Positions 47,649 through 57,488 of a DNA stretch of 64,000 nt are shown here, piece after piece. The translations under genes and the position numbers were made by a program. Under the pieces are notes generated by a model. That model was not told where the DNA came from and ran no database searches. It worked only from the letters and a program-made list of their open reading frames with translations. Each line of letters opens with the position of its first letter. Positions within the stretch are counted from its first letter, which is position 1. Origin of the DNA: Streptomyces sp. NBC_01298 (GTDB taxonomy: Bacteria > Actinomycetota > Actinomycetes > Streptomycetales > Streptomycetaceae); NCBI RefSeq assembly GCF_035978755.1, contig NZ_CP108416.1, positions 62,001 to 126,000 of the forward strand. Direction: 5' to 3'.

Positions 47649-49771
47649 CGTACGGAGCCTCTGCGCTGGGCCCGCTCGAAGCTCGCGCGGGCCGCCGCCG
47701 CCACCTTCGGCGCCGTCAGGCCGTGGAGTTCGTACAGGGACTGGTACGGGGCGGAGGCACCGAAGGAGTCGATGCCCAGCGAGGTGCCGGCCGCGCCGAC
47801 CAGGGCGTACCAGCCGAGGCTGGACCCGGCCTCGACGGAGACCCGGGCGGCCACATCCGTGGGGAGCACCTCCTCCCGGTAGGCCTCCTCCTGTGCCTGG
47901 AACCACTCCAGGCAGGGCATGGACACCACCCGGGTGGCGAGGCCCCCGTCCTGGAGGATGCGGCGGGCGTCGAGCGCGATGGGCACCTCGCTGCCGGTGG
48001 CGATGAGGATGGCCTCGGGGCGCCCGCCCTCGGCCTCGGCCAGGACGTACCCGCCGCGCGCGGCGCCCTCTGCGGGGGACAGCCCGCTCTCCTCGGTGCG
48101 CTCCAGCACGGGCAGGTTCTGCCGGGACAGGCACAGGCCCGCCGGGCGGTCGTCGTTCTCCAGGATGGTGCGCCAGGCGACGACGGTCTCGTTGGCGTCG
48201 GCGGGCCGGACCACGTCCAGGCCGGGGATGGCGCGCAGCGACCAGAGGTGCTCGATGGGCTGGTGGGTGGGGCCGTCCTCGCCGAGGCCGATGGAGTCGT
48301 GGGTCCAGACGTAGGTGACGGGCAGCTTCATCATGGCCGCGAGGCGCACGGCCGGCCGCATGTAGTCGGAGAACACCAGGAAGGTGCCGCCGTAGGGGCG
48401 GGTCCCGCCGTGCAGGGCGATGCCGTTGAGGATCGCGCCCATGGCGTGCTCGCGGATGCCGAAGTGCAGGGTCCGCCCGTACCGGTGGCCGGAGTACGCC
48501 TCCGTCGCCAACTCCTCGGGGACGAAGGAGGGTTCGCCCTTCATCGTGGTCAGGTTGGACTCGGCGAGGTCCGCGGAGCCGCCCCACAGTTCGGGCAGGA
48601 CGGGGGCCAGGGCGTTCAGCACCTCCCCGGACGCCTTGCGGGTGGCCATCTGGCCGCCCCCGGCGAACACCGGCAGGCTCTCCTGCCAGCCCTCGGGCAG
48701 CCGGCGCTCCGAGAGCCGGTCGAAGAGCTCGGCGCGCCCGGGGTTGAGGGCGCGCCAGTCGGCGAGGGTCTTGTCCCACTGGCGGTGGGCCTCGGCGCCG
48801 CGGTCGGCGACCCGGCGGGCGTGGGCCAGGACCTCGTCGGGGACCTGGAAGGAGAGCGAGGGGTCGAGGCCCATCGCCGCCTTGGCGGCGGCGGCCTCCT
48901 CGGCGCCGAGGGCGGATCCGTGGATGCCGCCGGTGTTGCGCTTCTTCGGCGCGGGCCAGCCGATGATCGTGCGCAGCGATACCAGGGAGGGCCGGTCGGT
49001 GGTCTCCCGGGCGGTGACGAGCGCCCGGTTCAGGGCCTCGACATCCTCGGTGTACTCCCCGCCCGCCGTCCAGTCGACCTCCTGCACGTGCCAGCCGTAC
49101 GCCCGGTAGCGGGCGAGGGTGTCCTCGGAGTGCGCGATCTGCCGGTCGTCCTCGATGGAGATGCGGTTCTCGTCGTAGAGAACGACGAGGTTGCCGAGGC
49201 GCTGGTGTCCGGCCAGCGAGCTGGCTTCGTGCGCGACGCCCTCCTCCAGGTCTCCCTCGGAGGCGATGGCCCAGATGGTGTGGTCGAAGGGGGAGGCGCC
49301 GGGCGCGGCCTCCGGGTCGAACAGGCCGCGCTCGCGCCGGGCCGCCATGGCCATGCCCACCGCGTTGGCGAGGCCCTGGCCGAGGGGGCCGGTGGTGGTC
49401 TCCACGCCCGGGGTGTGCCCGTACTCGGGGTGCGCGGGGGTCAGACTGCCCTCGGTGCGCAGGCCCTTGAGATCGTCGAGGGTGAGCCCGTAGCCCGACA
49501 GGTAGAGCTGCGTGTAGAGGGTCAGGCTGGCGTGGCCGCAGGAGAGCACGAACCGGTCCCGGCCGGCCCAGCGCGGGTCCCGGGGGTCGTGCCGCAGCAG
49601 CCGCTGGAAGAGCAGGTAGGCGGCCGGCGCGAGGCTCATGGCGGTGCCGGGGTGTCCGTGCCCGGCCGCCTCGACCGCGTCCACGGTCAGCGCGCGGGCG
49701 ACCTCGACGGCCCGGCGGTCGGCGTCCCCCCAGAGCAGGGCGGGCGCCTGCGGGGCGGTGGCGACGGTCAT
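47645..49771 (-). CDS. tkt: Transketolase
   Basis: A complete 708-residue transketolase. It has GHGHPGTAMSLAPAAYLLFQ, the thiamine-diphosphate motif ASEGDLEEGVAHEASSLAGH, the pyrimidine-domain FGIREHAMGAILNG, THDSIGLGEDGPTHQPIEHL, and a C-terminal domain with IATGSEVPIALDARRIL. It produces erythrose 4-phosphate, a substrate of DAHP synthase. Its placement between aroB and aroA shows a precursor-supply role. ATG 49771 follows AGGAAGG; a 205-bp gap with no gene separates it from aroB. Confidence 0.95.
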   Translation of the reverse strand: MTVATAPQAPALLWGDADRRAVEVARALTVDAVEAAGHGHPGTAMSLAPAAYLLFQRLLRHDPRDPRWAGRDRFVLSCGHASLTLYTQLYLSGYGLTLDDLKGLRTEGSLTPAHPEYGHTPGVETTTGPLGQGLANAVGMAMAARRERGLFDPEAAPGASPFDHTIWAIASEGDLEEGVAHEASSLAGHQRLGNLVVLYDENRISIEDDRQIAHSEDTLARYRAYGWHVQEVDWTAGGEYTEDVEALNRALVTARETTDRPSLVSLRTIIGWPAPKKRNTGGIHGSALGAEEAAAAKAAMGLDPSLSFQVPDEVLAHARRVADRGAEAHRQWDKTLADWRALNPGRAELFDRLSERRLPEGWQESLPVFAGGGQMATRKASGEVLNALAPVLPELWGGSADLAESNLTTMKGEPSFVPEELATEAYSGHRYGRTLHFGIREHAMGAILNGIALHGGTRPYGGTFLVFSDYMRPAVRLAAMMKLPVTYVWTHDSIGLGEDGPTHQPIEHLWSLRAIPGLDVVRPADANETVVAWRTILENDDRPAGLCLSRQNLPVLERTEESGLSPAEGAARGGYVLAEAEGGRPEAILIATGSEVPIALDARRILQDGGLATRVVSMPCLEWFQAQEEAYREEVLPTDVAARVSVEAGSSLGWYALVGAAGTSLGIDSFGASAPYQSLYELHGLTAPKVAAAARASFERAQRRGSVR

Positions 49772-49976
49772 GACGGGCCTTCCTGTTCGGGGGATTCGGA
49801 TACGGGTGTGCGTGCGGGTCCCGCGGCTCCCACCGCTTCCGCGCGTACGGGGCCTGCGGTGCGTTCGGCTGCTGCGCCCCCGCCGGCCCACCCCGCCGGC
49901 CGGACCGATCCGCCGTGGCGGACCGCGCGGGCACGCCGGACGGCGCGGGCACGGGCGTAGCGGACGGGGGCCCGCT

Positions 49977-51068
49977 TCACCGGGAGATCCGCTCGTAGGC
50001 GGCCCGGAGCAGGTCCTCGTCCGGGGCGGTGAGCAGGGCGGGGCGGCCGATGGCGTCGAGCACGACGAACCGCAGCCGGTTGCCCCGGGTCTTCTTGTCG
50101 ATGCCCATCGCGTCGCGCAGCGGGGCCCAGGCCCCGGCGTGGGTGGTGGGCAGGCCGGCGGCGGCGAGGAGGGTGCGGTGGCGGTCGGCGTCGGCGGCGG
50201 ACAGCCGGCCGTCGAGCCGGGCGAGTTCGGCGGCGAAGACCATGCCGGCGGCCACCGCGTGACCGTGCCGGACCCGGTAGCCGGCGACCCGCTCGATGGC
50301 GTGGCCCAGCGTGTGCCCGTAGTTGAGGTGCTCGCGGCGGCCGTCCTCCCGGAAGTCCTCGGTGACGACCTCCGCCTTGACGCGGATGGCGCGCTCCACG
50401 AGCTCCCGGGTGTGGACGGGCCCGGCGGGGTCCTCCTCGACCAGGCGCAGGATCTCCGGGTCGGCGATGAACCCGGCCTTGATCACCTCGGCGAGGCCGC
50501 TGACGTAGTCGGCGGGCGGCAGGGTGTCCAGCAGGTCCAGGTCGCACAGCACCCCGGCGGGCGGGTGGAAGGCGCCGACCAGGTTCTTGCCCTGGGGCAG
50601 GTTCACGGCGGTCTTCCCGCCGATGGCGGCGTCGACCATGCCGAGCAGGGTGGTCGGGACGAGCACCAGCCGCACGCCGCGCAGCCACCCGGCGGCGGCG
50701 AACCCGGCGAGGTCGGTGGTGGCGCCGCCCCCGACGGCCACGACGGCGTCGGAGCGGGTGAACCCGGCGTCGGCGAGGGCCCGCCACAGGCCGGTCACGA
50801 CGGTCATGTCCTTGGCGGCTTCGCCCTCGGGCACTTCCAGCGAGACGACGACGCGTCCCTCGTCGTTGAGTTCCCGCGCGATCCGCCGGGCGGTCGCCAG
50901 CAGCGTGCGGGAGTGCACGACGGCCACCCGCAGCGGTTCGGAGCCCAGTACGCGCCCGGTCTCACCGGTCAGCCCGTGACCGACGACGACCTCGTAGGGA
51001 CGCTCGCCCCCGACCGTGATCCGGGTGCTCCCCGCCAGCGCCGGCGTGTTCAGCGTCGGGGCGCTCAC
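49977..51068 (-). CDS. aroB: 3-dehydroquinate synthase
   Basis: A 363-residue AroB with NAD motif [17 protein letters not shown], the metal-site region [36 protein letters not shown] and [16 protein letters not shown] near the end. It turns DAHP into 3-dehydroquinate. GTG 51068 overlaps the chorismate synthase stop (GTGA). The K-T-A-V and GHTLGH signatures fit the true dehydroquinate synthases rather than the amino- or sugar-cyclising relatives. Confidence 0.93.
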   Translation of the reverse strand: MSAPTLNTPALAGSTRITVGGERPYEVVVGHGLTGETGRVLGSEPLRVAVVHSRTLLATARRIARELNDEGRVVVSLEVPEGEAAKDMTVVTGLWRALADAGFTRSDAVVAVGGGATTDLAGFAAAGWLRGVRLVLVPTTLLGMVDAAIGGKTAVNLPQGKNLVGAFHPPAGVLCDLDLLDTLPPADYVSGLAEVIKAGFIADPEILRLVEEDPAGPVHTRELVERAIRVKAEVVTEDFREDGRREHLNYGHTLGHAIERVAGYRVRHGHAVAAGMVFAAELARLDGRLSAADADRHRTLLAAAGLPTTHAGAWAPLRDAMGIDKKTRGNRLRFVVLDAIGRPALLTAPDEDLLRAAYERISR

Positions 51069-52252
51069 CGGACGGCCAGGTTCTCGAGGTAGCCCCGGTG
51101 GTTGCGGGCGGTCTCGGCGAGGGAGTCCCCGCCGAACTTCTCCAGCGCGGCGTGCGCGAGGACCAGCGCCGTCATCGCCTCGGCCACGACGGCCGCGGCG
51201 GGCACCGCGCAGACGTCGGAGCGCTGGTGGTGGGCGACGGCCGGCTCGCCGGTGGCGACGTCGATGGTGGCCAGGGCCCGCGGCACGGTGGCGATGGGCT
51301 TCATGGCGGCGCGCACCCGCAGCGGTTCGCCGGTGGTCATCCCGCCCTCGACCCCGCCGGAGCGGGCGGTGCGGCGGCGGACGGCCCCCTGCCCGTCCCG
51401 CTCGATCTCGTCGTGCGCGAGGGAGCCGGGGACCTTGGCTAGGCCGAAGCCGTCGCCGAACTCCACGCCCTTGATGGCCTGGATGCCCATGAGGGCGGCC
51501 GCGAGCCGGGAGTCGACGCGCCGGTCGCCGTGGACGTAGCTGCCCAGGCCCGGCGGAAGTCCGTACGCGAGCACCTCGACGACCCCGCCGAGGGTGTCGC
51601 CGTTCTCGTGGGCCCGGTCGATCTCGGCGACCATCGCGGCGGAGGCCTCCGGGTCCAGGCAGCGCACCGGGTCGGCGTCCACGCGCTCGGTGTCGTACGG
51701 CTCCGGCACCAGTCCCTCGGGTGCGACGGCCGCGCCGAGCGAGACGACGTGGCTGACGATCGTGATCCCGTACGCCTGCTTGAGGAAGGCCCGGGCGACT
51801 TCCCCGACGGCGACCCGGGCGGCGGTCTCGCGGGCGCTGGCCCGCTCCAGGACCGGGCGGGCGTCGTCGAATCCGTACTTCTGCATCCCGGCGAGGTCGG
51901 CGTGGCCGGGGCGGGGGCGCGAGAGCGGGGCGTTGCGCGCCCGGCCGGCCAGCACCTCCGGGTCCACCCCGTCGGCGGCCATCACCGTCTCCCACTTGGG
52001 CCATTCGGTGTTGCCGACCTGGATCGACACCGGTCCGCCCTGGGTGAGGCCGTGGCGGACACCGCCGAGGAAGGTCACCTCGTCCCGCTCGAAGGCCATC
52101 CGGGCGCCCCGGCCGTGGCCGAGGCGGCGGCGGGCGAGGGAGTCGGCGACCGCCTTGGTGGAGATCTCCACGCCGGCGGGCAGGCCTTCGAGGACGGCGG
52201 TGAGGGCGGGGCCGTGCGATTCGCCCGCGGTGAGCCATCGCAAAGTACTCAA
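51065..52252 (-). CDS. aroC: Chorismate synthase
   Basis: A 395-residue chorismate synthase with [52 protein letters not shown] and [17 protein letters not shown]. It converts EPSP to chorismate with reduced FMN. TTG 52252 is the start, behind GAGGATCACCC. It is coupled to aroB. The 132-bp gap upstream contains a hairpin with arms CGGATCCCCGT and ACGGGGATCCG. Confidence 0.94.
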   Translation of the reverse strand: MSTLRWLTAGESHGPALTAVLEGLPAGVEISTKAVADSLARRRLGHGRGARMAFERDEVTFLGGVRHGLTQGGPVSIQVGNTEWPKWETVMAADGVDPEVLAGRARNAPLSRPRPGHADLAGMQKYGFDDARPVLERASARETAARVAVGEVARAFLKQAYGITIVSHVVSLGAAVAPEGLVPEPYDTERVDADPVRCLDPEASAAMVAEIDRAHENGDTLGGVVEVLAYGLPPGLGSYVHGDRRVDSRLAAALMGIQAIKGVEFGDGFGLAKVPGSLAHDEIERDGQGAVRRRTARSGGVEGGMTTGEPLRVRAAMKPIATVPRALATIDVATGEPAVAHHQRSDVCAVPAAAVVAEAMTALVLAHAALEKFGGDSLAETARNHRGYLENLAVR

Positions 52253-52384
52253 GGGTGATCCTCTGTCATGCGGGGTGGTGGGCCGGCGTGGTGGGCGGTC
52301 GGACCCGGCCGGTGGGGCGGCCGGATCCCCGTGGAGGGGGGAGGGATGGCGGAAGGGGTCGTACGGGGATCCGCGGGCGCGGGG

Positions 52385-53512
52385 TCAGACGCCCACGGCC
52401 ACCGGCGGAGCCTCGATCGGCCCCATCCGCTGGACCCGCCAGCCGGCTCCCATCAGGCCCTGGGACAGGGTGACGGCGGTCCCGCGGGCGACCATCAGCT
52501 CGACCAGGCCGCTCTCGTCGCCGGGCGAGTGGTCAATGGTCATGTCCTCGATGTTGACGGCGAGTTCGGCGGCGTTCGCGAGGAGCCGGGCGAGTTCGCC
52601 GGGCTGGTCCCCGATCAGGACGCGGACCGGAGCGCAGGCGGGCACCGGGTGCCCGTGCTTGCCGGGGATGCGGTCGCGGCCGCTGAGGCCGCGGCCGAGC
52701 AGGTCGGCCAGGAGCGTGGTGCCCTGGGCGCGTTCGTCGGCGTCGTCGGTGGCGAGGCCCCGCAGGGCGGCCACGGTGACCTGGAGGTCCTCGGCGAGCT
52801 CGGTCAGCACGTCGGCGACCGCGGTGGCGTTGGACTCCAGGATGTCGCTCCACAGCCGGGGGTCGCCCCCGGCGATCCGGGTCACGTCGCGCAGCCCCTG
52901 TCCGGCCAGCCGGCAGGCGTCCTCCGGGAGGTGCTGGAGGCGGGCGGCCATCAGCGAGGCCACCACGTGCGGGGTGTGGGAGACGCGGGCCACGGCCCGG
53001 TCGTGGACGTCGCTGTCCATGACGACGGGCATCGCCCCGCACAGGGAGACCATCATGAGCGCCATGTTGAGGGCGTCGCGGCTGGTGTGGGCCGTGGGGG
53101 TCAGCACCCAGGAGCGGCCCTCGAAGAGGGTGGCGCAGGCGGCGAGCGGGCCGGAGCGCTCCCGGCCGGCCATCGGGTGTCCGCCGATGAAGCTGACGGG
53201 ATCGGCGCCGGCGGCGAGGACCCCGATCTCCGGTTCGGTCTTGACGCTGGCGACGTCGGTGTACGAGCGGGCCAGGCCCAGCCTCTGCTGGGCGGCGAGC
53301 ACGGTGCCGACCTGGGCCGGCGGGACGGCCAGTACGGCCAGGTCCACGGTGGTCTTCGGGGCGCCGACGGTGCCGGCGCCGAGCGAGGCGGCGGTGCGGG
53401 CGGCCGAGTCGTTCGCGTCCATGAGGTGGACGGCCACCCCTCGGCGGGACAGGGCCAGTGCGATGGAGGTTCCGATGAGGCCCGTCCCCACCACCGCGGC
53501 GGAGCGGATCAT
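52385..53512 (-). CDS. tyrA: Prephenate dehydrogenase with C-terminal ACT domain
   Basis: A 375-residue TyrA with NAD motif VVGTGLIGTSIALALSRRG, the catalytic-region FIGGHPMAGRERSGPLAA, SHTPHVVASLMAARLQ and GLRDVTRIAGGDPRLWSDIL, and an ACT domain at about 300-360 (VRVLIGDQPGELARLLANAA). It makes 4-hydroxyphenylpyruvate from prephenate and may be feedback-regulated by tyrosine through the ACT domain. ATG 53512 overlaps the chorismate mutase stop (ATGA). Confidence 0.93.
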   Translation of the reverse strand: MIRSAAVVGTGLIGTSIALALSRRGVAVHLMDANDSAARTAASLGAGTVGAPKTTVDLAVLAVPPAQVGTVLAAQQRLGLARSYTDVASVKTEPEIGVLAAGADPVSFIGGHPMAGRERSGPLAACATLFEGRSWVLTPTAHTSRDALNMALMMVSLCGAMPVVMDSDVHDRAVARVSHTPHVVASLMAARLQHLPEDACRLAGQGLRDVTRIAGGDPRLWSDILESNATAVADVLTELAEDLQVTVAALRGLATDDADERAQGTTLLADLLGRGLSGRDRIPGKHGHPVPACAPVRVLIGDQPGELARLLANAAELAVNIEDMTIDHSPGDESGLVELMVARGTAVTLSQGLMGAGWRVQRMGPIEAPPVAVGV

Positions 53513-53886
53513 CTGGATTCCCCGGCGGTGACCAGGTCTCGGCGCAGGGCGGCCGCACCGCCCAGGTAGACGTGCTTGATCTCGCGCTTGGACAGTTCCG
53601 TCTCGGCGTACGCGAGGATCCGCACGACCCGGGGCAGGGCCCCGGCGATGTCCAGTTCCTGCGCGCACATCATCGGCACGTCGGTCACGCCCAGTTCGCG
53701 GGCGGCGACCGCCGGGAACTCGCTGACCAGGTCGGGGGTCGCCGTGAAGAACAGGCTGACCAGCTCCTCCTGGTCGAGCCCGTTGGCGGCGAGCATCTCC
53801 TGGAACAGCGTTCGGACCCCGTCCAGCAGGTGGCCCCGCTCGTCGACTTCCAGCTGGATGGCACCGCGCAGGGCACGCACGGACAT
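53509..53886 (-). CDS. Chorismate mutase, AroH type
   Basis: A 125-residue monofunctional AroH-class chorismate mutase (MSVRALRGAIQLEVDERGHL, LDQEELVSLFFTATPDLVSE, FPAVAARELG, VPMMCAQELDIAGALPRVVR). It rearranges chorismate to prephenate, the substrate of the coupled prephenate dehydrogenase. AroH-type mutases are trimeric and are less common in Streptomyces than AroQ enzymes. The start is ATG 53886. Confidence 0.93.
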   Translation of the reverse strand: MSVRALRGAIQLEVDERGHLLDGVRTLFQEMLAANGLDQEELVSLFFTATPDLVSEFPAVAARELGVTDVPMMCAQELDIAGALPRVVRILAYAETELSKREIKHVYLGGAAALRRDLVTAGESR

Positions 53887-53934
53887 GGGCTTCTCCCTTT
53901 GCTTCAGGACGGTACGTCGATCGGTCGCTCGGGA

Positions 53935-55326
53935 TCAGGCGGCGGCCGGTACGGCTTCGGGGCGGGCCGCGCCGGCCGTCGCGCGACCGCGGTACAGCTC
54001 GGCGACCCGGAAGGCCAGGTCGAGCGACTGCTTGCGGTTCAGCCGCGGGTCGCAGGCGGACTCGTAGCGCTGTCCGAGGTCGGTGAGCCGGACCTCGGCG
54101 CCGCCTCCGACGCATTCGGTGACGTCGTCGCCGGTCAGCTCGATGTGGATGCCGCCGGGGTGGGTGCCGAGCGCGCGGTGGACCTCGAAGAAGCCGGTGA
54201 CCTCGTCGAGGACGTCGTCGAAGTGCCGGGTCTTGTGGCCGCTGGGCGCCTCGAAGGTGTTGCCGTGCATCGGGTCGCAGATCCACGCGGGTCGCGCGCC
54301 CTCGGCGGTGACCTTGCCGATCAGCTCGGGGAGGATCTCGCGGATGTTGCGGGCGCCCATCCGGGTGATGAAGGTGAGGCGGCCGGGTTCGCGCTGCGGG
54401 TCCAGCTTGTCGATGAGGCGCAGGGCCTCGTCGGCGGAGGTCGTGGGGCCGAGCTTGACTCCGATGGGGTTCTGCACCGTGGAGGCGAACTCGATGTGGG
54501 CGCCGTCCAGTTGACGGGTGCGCTCACCGATCCAGATCATGTGGCCGGAGACGTCGTACAGCTGGCCGGTACGGGCGTCGACGCGGGTGAGCGCGGCCTC
54601 GTAGTCCAGCAGCAGGGCCTCGTGGCTGGCGAAGATCTCGGAGGAGTGGACGGCGGCCGGGTCGGCGCCGCAGGCGGCGAGGAAGGTCAGGGCGTAGTCG
54701 ATGTCCCCGGCGAGGCGCTCGTAGCGCTCACCGACCGGGGAGGCGGCGACGAAGTCGCGGTTCCACTCGTGGACCTGGCGCAGGTCGGCGTAGCCGCCGG
54801 TGGTGAAGGCCCGTACGAGGTTCAGGGTGGCGGCGGAGGAGTGGTACATCCGCTTGAGCCGCTCCGGGTCCGGGGTGCGGGACTCGGGCGTGAAGGCGAG
54901 GCCGTTGACGGAGTCACCGCGGTAGACGGGCAGTTCGACACCATCGCGGATCTCGGTGGGCTTGGAGCGGGGCTTGGAGTACTGCCCGGCGATCCGGCCG
55001 ATCTTCACCACGGGCACGGAGCTCGCGTAGGTGAGGACGGCGGCCATCTGGAGCAGCGTCTGCACCTTGTCGCGGACCTGGTCGGAGCTGACGGCGTCGA
55101 AGGTCTCGGCGCAGTCCCCGCCCTGGAGGACGAAGGCCTCGCCCCGGGCGACGTCGGCGAGCCGGTCGCGCAGCCGGTCGCACTCGCCGGCGAAGACCAG
55201 GGGCGGGAAGGAGGCGAGGTCGTCGAGCGCGGAGCGCAGGGCGACCGGATCGGGGTAGGACGGCTGCTGGGCGGCGGGCAGCAGCCGCCAGGAGTCGACG
55301 GCCGTGGCGTGCGTGGCGAGGGTCAT
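53935..55326 (-). CDS. 3-deoxy-D-arabino-heptulosonate 7-phosphate synthase, class II
   Basis: A 463-residue class II (plant-type) DAHP synthase. Features are FVLQGGDCAETFDAVSSDQV, VVKIGRIAGQYSKPRS, HMIWIGERTRQLDGAHIEFA, NPIGVKLGPTTSADEAL, FITRMGARNIREILPELIGK, CDPMHGNTFEAPSGHKTR and HIELTGDDVTECVGG. It condenses erythrose 4-phosphate and PEP, the entry step. ATG 55326 has only a weak ribosome site. It is the first of seven precursor genes and stands behind an intergenic hairpin, so it may have its own promoter. Confidence 0.95.
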   Translation of the reverse strand: MTLATHATAVDSWRLLPAAQQPSYPDPVALRSALDDLASFPPLVFAGECDRLRDRLADVARGEAFVLQGGDCAETFDAVSSDQVRDKVQTLLQMAAVLTYASSVPVVKIGRIAGQYSKPRSKPTEIRDGVELPVYRGDSVNGLAFTPESRTPDPERLKRMYHSSAATLNLVRAFTTGGYADLRQVHEWNRDFVAASPVGERYERLAGDIDYALTFLAACGADPAAVHSSEIFASHEALLLDYEAALTRVDARTGQLYDVSGHMIWIGERTRQLDGAHIEFASTVQNPIGVKLGPTTSADEALRLIDKLDPQREPGRLTFITRMGARNIREILPELIGKVTAEGARPAWICDPMHGNTFEAPSGHKTRHFDDVLDEVTGFFEVHRALGTHPGGIHIELTGDDVTECVGGGAEVRLTDLGQRYESACDPRLNRKQSLDLAFRVAELYRGRATAGAARPEAVPAAA

Positions 55327-55406
55327 GGTGGCTGTGCCTCGATCGGTTTCGGTGGGAAAGGGAAGAGGTGTGGGCCTGTCGCCGCCCGGGATGGCGGCCC
55401 CGGGAG

Positions 55407-55446
55407 CCGGGGGTCCGTACGGTGGTGCGGCCGTACGGACCCCCGG
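55407..55446 (-). terminator. Hairpin between the exporter and DAHP synthase genes
   Basis: A perfect 16-bp stem (arms 55407-55422 and 55431-55446, 8-nt loop) downstream of the MFS gene stop. It may end transcription of the HpaB-to-MFS group or reduce read-through into the seven shikimate genes. Confidence 0.75.
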
Positions 55447-55483
55447 TGGGCAATCCGTTGCGGGTGCCTGTCTCGCCAGGGGC

Positions 55484-56752
55484 CTAGACCGGCTCGTGGA
55501 CCCCGGAAGGAACGGCCTCGGGTGCCTGGGCTCCGGGCCCGGCTTCCTCACCGGCGGCCTTGTGGCCCTTGGTGAGGCCGAAGAAGAGCAGACCGCCGAC
55601 GCCGAGGACGGCGATGACGATGCCCATCGGAACCGCGCTGTCCTCGCCGGCCAGGCCGACGAGCGGCACCACGGCCGCGCCGATCAGGTGCTGGGACAGG
55701 CCCAGCAGCGCGGCGGCCGAACCGGCCACGTCGCCGTGGTCCTGGAGGGCCAGCGCGAAGGAGTTCGGCAGGACGAGGCCGACGCTGGAGACGACCAGGA
55801 AGAGCGCGACGAGCAGCGGGGCCAGACCGGCGTCGGTGAGGACGACGGCGAGCAGCCCGAGGCCGCCGACCGCGGAGACGGCCAGACCGGTGGCGAGCAG
55901 GGCGCGCGGGCCGGTCTTGTGCACGATGCGGCCGCTGACCTGCGCGGCGATGACCAGGCCGAGGGCGTTGACGCCGAAGACGACGCTGTACGCCTGCGGG
56001 GACATTCCGTGGATGGACTGGAGCACGAAGGTCGAGCCGGAGATGTAGGCGAACATCGCGGCGAAGGCGAAGCCGCAGGCCAGGTTGTAGCCGACGAACA
56101 CCTTGTCGCCGAGCAGCCGGCGGAAGATCGGGCCGGTGGCCTTGAGGCCGCCGTGCACGCGCCGTTCGGCGGGGTGCGTCTCGGGCAGGGCGCCGGCGAC
56201 GCCGATGAGCATCAGGGCGCCGATGATGGCGAGGGCGATGAAGATGCCCTTCCACGAGGTGACGAGCATCAGCTGGCCGCCGAGGACGGGGGCCAGGATC
56301 GGCGCGATGCCGGTGATGAGCATCAGCATCGCGAAGAACCGGGCCGCGGCGGGCCCGGTGTGCCGGTCGCGCACGACCGCGGAGGCGATGACGATGCCGG
56401 TGGCGCCGCCGAGGCCCTGGAGGGCGCGCAGCCCGACCAGCGTCCAGATGTTGGGGGCGAAGGCGCACAGCAGGGCGGTGACGGCGAACAGCGCCAGACC
56501 CGCGATGAGCGGCCGGCGGCGGCCGAGCGCGTCGCTGACGGGTCCGGCGATGAGCTGGCCGATGCCGAGGCCCAGCAGGCAGGCGGTGAGGCTGAGCTGG
56601 GCCGCCGAGGCGCTGGTGCTCAGGTCCTCGGCGATCTGCGGAAGGCCCGGCATGTAGGCGTCGTTGGCCAGCGGGCCGAGAGCGGTGAGTGCACCGAGGA
56701 TGATCGCGAACCGGACGATGCCGGCGCTCTTCGGTGTGGCGGATGAAGTCAT
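55484..56752 (-). CDS. MFS exporter, Bcr/CflA type
   Basis: A 422-residue major facilitator with 12 predicted helices and the Bcr/CflA pattern (ALGPLANDAYMPGLPQIAED, LGIGQLIAGPVSDALGRRRP, ATGIVIASAVVRDRHTGPAA, APILAPVLGGQLM). Such transporters export drugs and pathway products with proton exchange. It lies 29 bp downstream of the NAD(P)-binding reductase gene and is the probable exporter and self-protection gene of the pathway. Confidence 0.93.
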   Translation of the reverse strand: MTSSATPKSAGIVRFAIILGALTALGPLANDAYMPGLPQIAEDLSTSASAAQLSLTACLLGLGIGQLIAGPVSDALGRRRPLIAGLALFAVTALLCAFAPNIWTLVGLRALQGLGGATGIVIASAVVRDRHTGPAAARFFAMLMLITGIAPILAPVLGGQLMLVTSWKGIFIALAIIGALMLIGVAGALPETHPAERRVHGGLKATGPIFRRLLGDKVFVGYNLACGFAFAAMFAYISGSTFVLQSIHGMSPQAYSVVFGVNALGLVIAAQVSGRIVHKTGPRALLATGLAVSAVGGLGLLAVVLTDAGLAPLLVALFLVVSSVGLVLPNSFALALQDHGDVAGSAAALLGLSQHLIGAAVVPLVGLAGEDSAVPMGIVIAVLGVGGLLFFGLTKGHKAAGEEAGPGAQAPEAVPSGVHEPV

Positions 56753-56781
56753 GTGTCTGATCCCCTCCGGGGGACGCGGAA

Positions 56782-57429
56782 TCAGTAGGCGACGGTGATG
56801 CGGGCCTGGATCGCGTCGCCGCGCTCCAGTTCGTCCGCGAAGGCGACCGCGTAGTCGGCGATGCTGATCTGGCTCTTGCCTTCGGCGTCCACCAGGAGCT
56901 GCTCACCACCGACGCGATAGGTCCCGGTGCGCGGACCGGGCTCGATCTGGGCGGCGGGGGAGATGAACGTCCAGTCCAGGGAGCCGGCCTGGCGGTAGAG
57001 GGCGAGCGCCTCGCTCTGGGCGAGCGCGTTCTGCTTCCACATGGCCGGGAAGTTCGGGTTGTCGATGACCTTGACGCCCGGGGCGACCTCCAGGCTGCCG
57101 GCGCCGCCGAGGACCACGACACGGCGTACGCCGCTGCGGGTGAGGCCCTCGATGAGCGCGTTGGCCGCACCGACGATGATCTTGTGGTCGTCGTCGACGC
57201 CGAGCTTGGGGCCGACGGCCGAGGCGACGGCGTCGTAGCCCGCCGCGGACAGGTCGGCCACGGTGTCCGCGTCGGTGGCGTCACCGGCGATGACCTTGAG
57301 GCCTTCGTGGCCGTTGCCCGCGATCTCGCCGGTGCGGGTCACGCCGGTGACGGCGTGGCCGCGGGAGAGCAGTTCGCCGGCGATGGCGCTGCCGATGTGT
57401 CCGCTGGCTCCGAAAAGCAGGATGTTCAT
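56782..57429 (-). CDS. NAD(P)-binding oxidoreductase, atypical SDR (NmrA-like)
   Basis: A 215-residue atypical short-chain dehydrogenase: NILLFGASGHIGSAIAGELL gives the Rossmann motif, followed by VIAGDATDADTVADLSAAGY, RRVVVLGGAGSLEVAPG and LDWTFISPAAQIEPG. Its substrate is unknown. The setting suggests reduction of a carbonyl in the tyrosine-derived product. ATG 57429 is the start. Confidence 0.88.
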   Translation of the reverse strand: MNILLFGASGHIGSAIAGELLSRGHAVTGVTRTGEIAGNGHEGLKVIAGDATDADTVADLSAAGYDAVASAVGPKLGVDDDHKIIVGAANALIEGLTRSGVRRVVVLGGAGSLEVAPGVKVIDNPNFPAMWKQNALAQSEALALYRQAGSLDWTFISPAAQIEPGPRTGTYRVGGEQLLVDAEGKSQISIADYAVAFADELERGDAIQARITVAY

Positions 57430-57488
57430 GGTGGTGCCTCTTCTTCCTCGGTGATTCTTCGGGGGTGGTGCCGGACGAGGAGCGCGGG

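Noticed and set aside
47633..49960. A 775-codon plus-strand open frame opposite transketolase
   Set aside because: Antisense shadow; the minus-strand transketolase accounts for the whole region with intact motifs.
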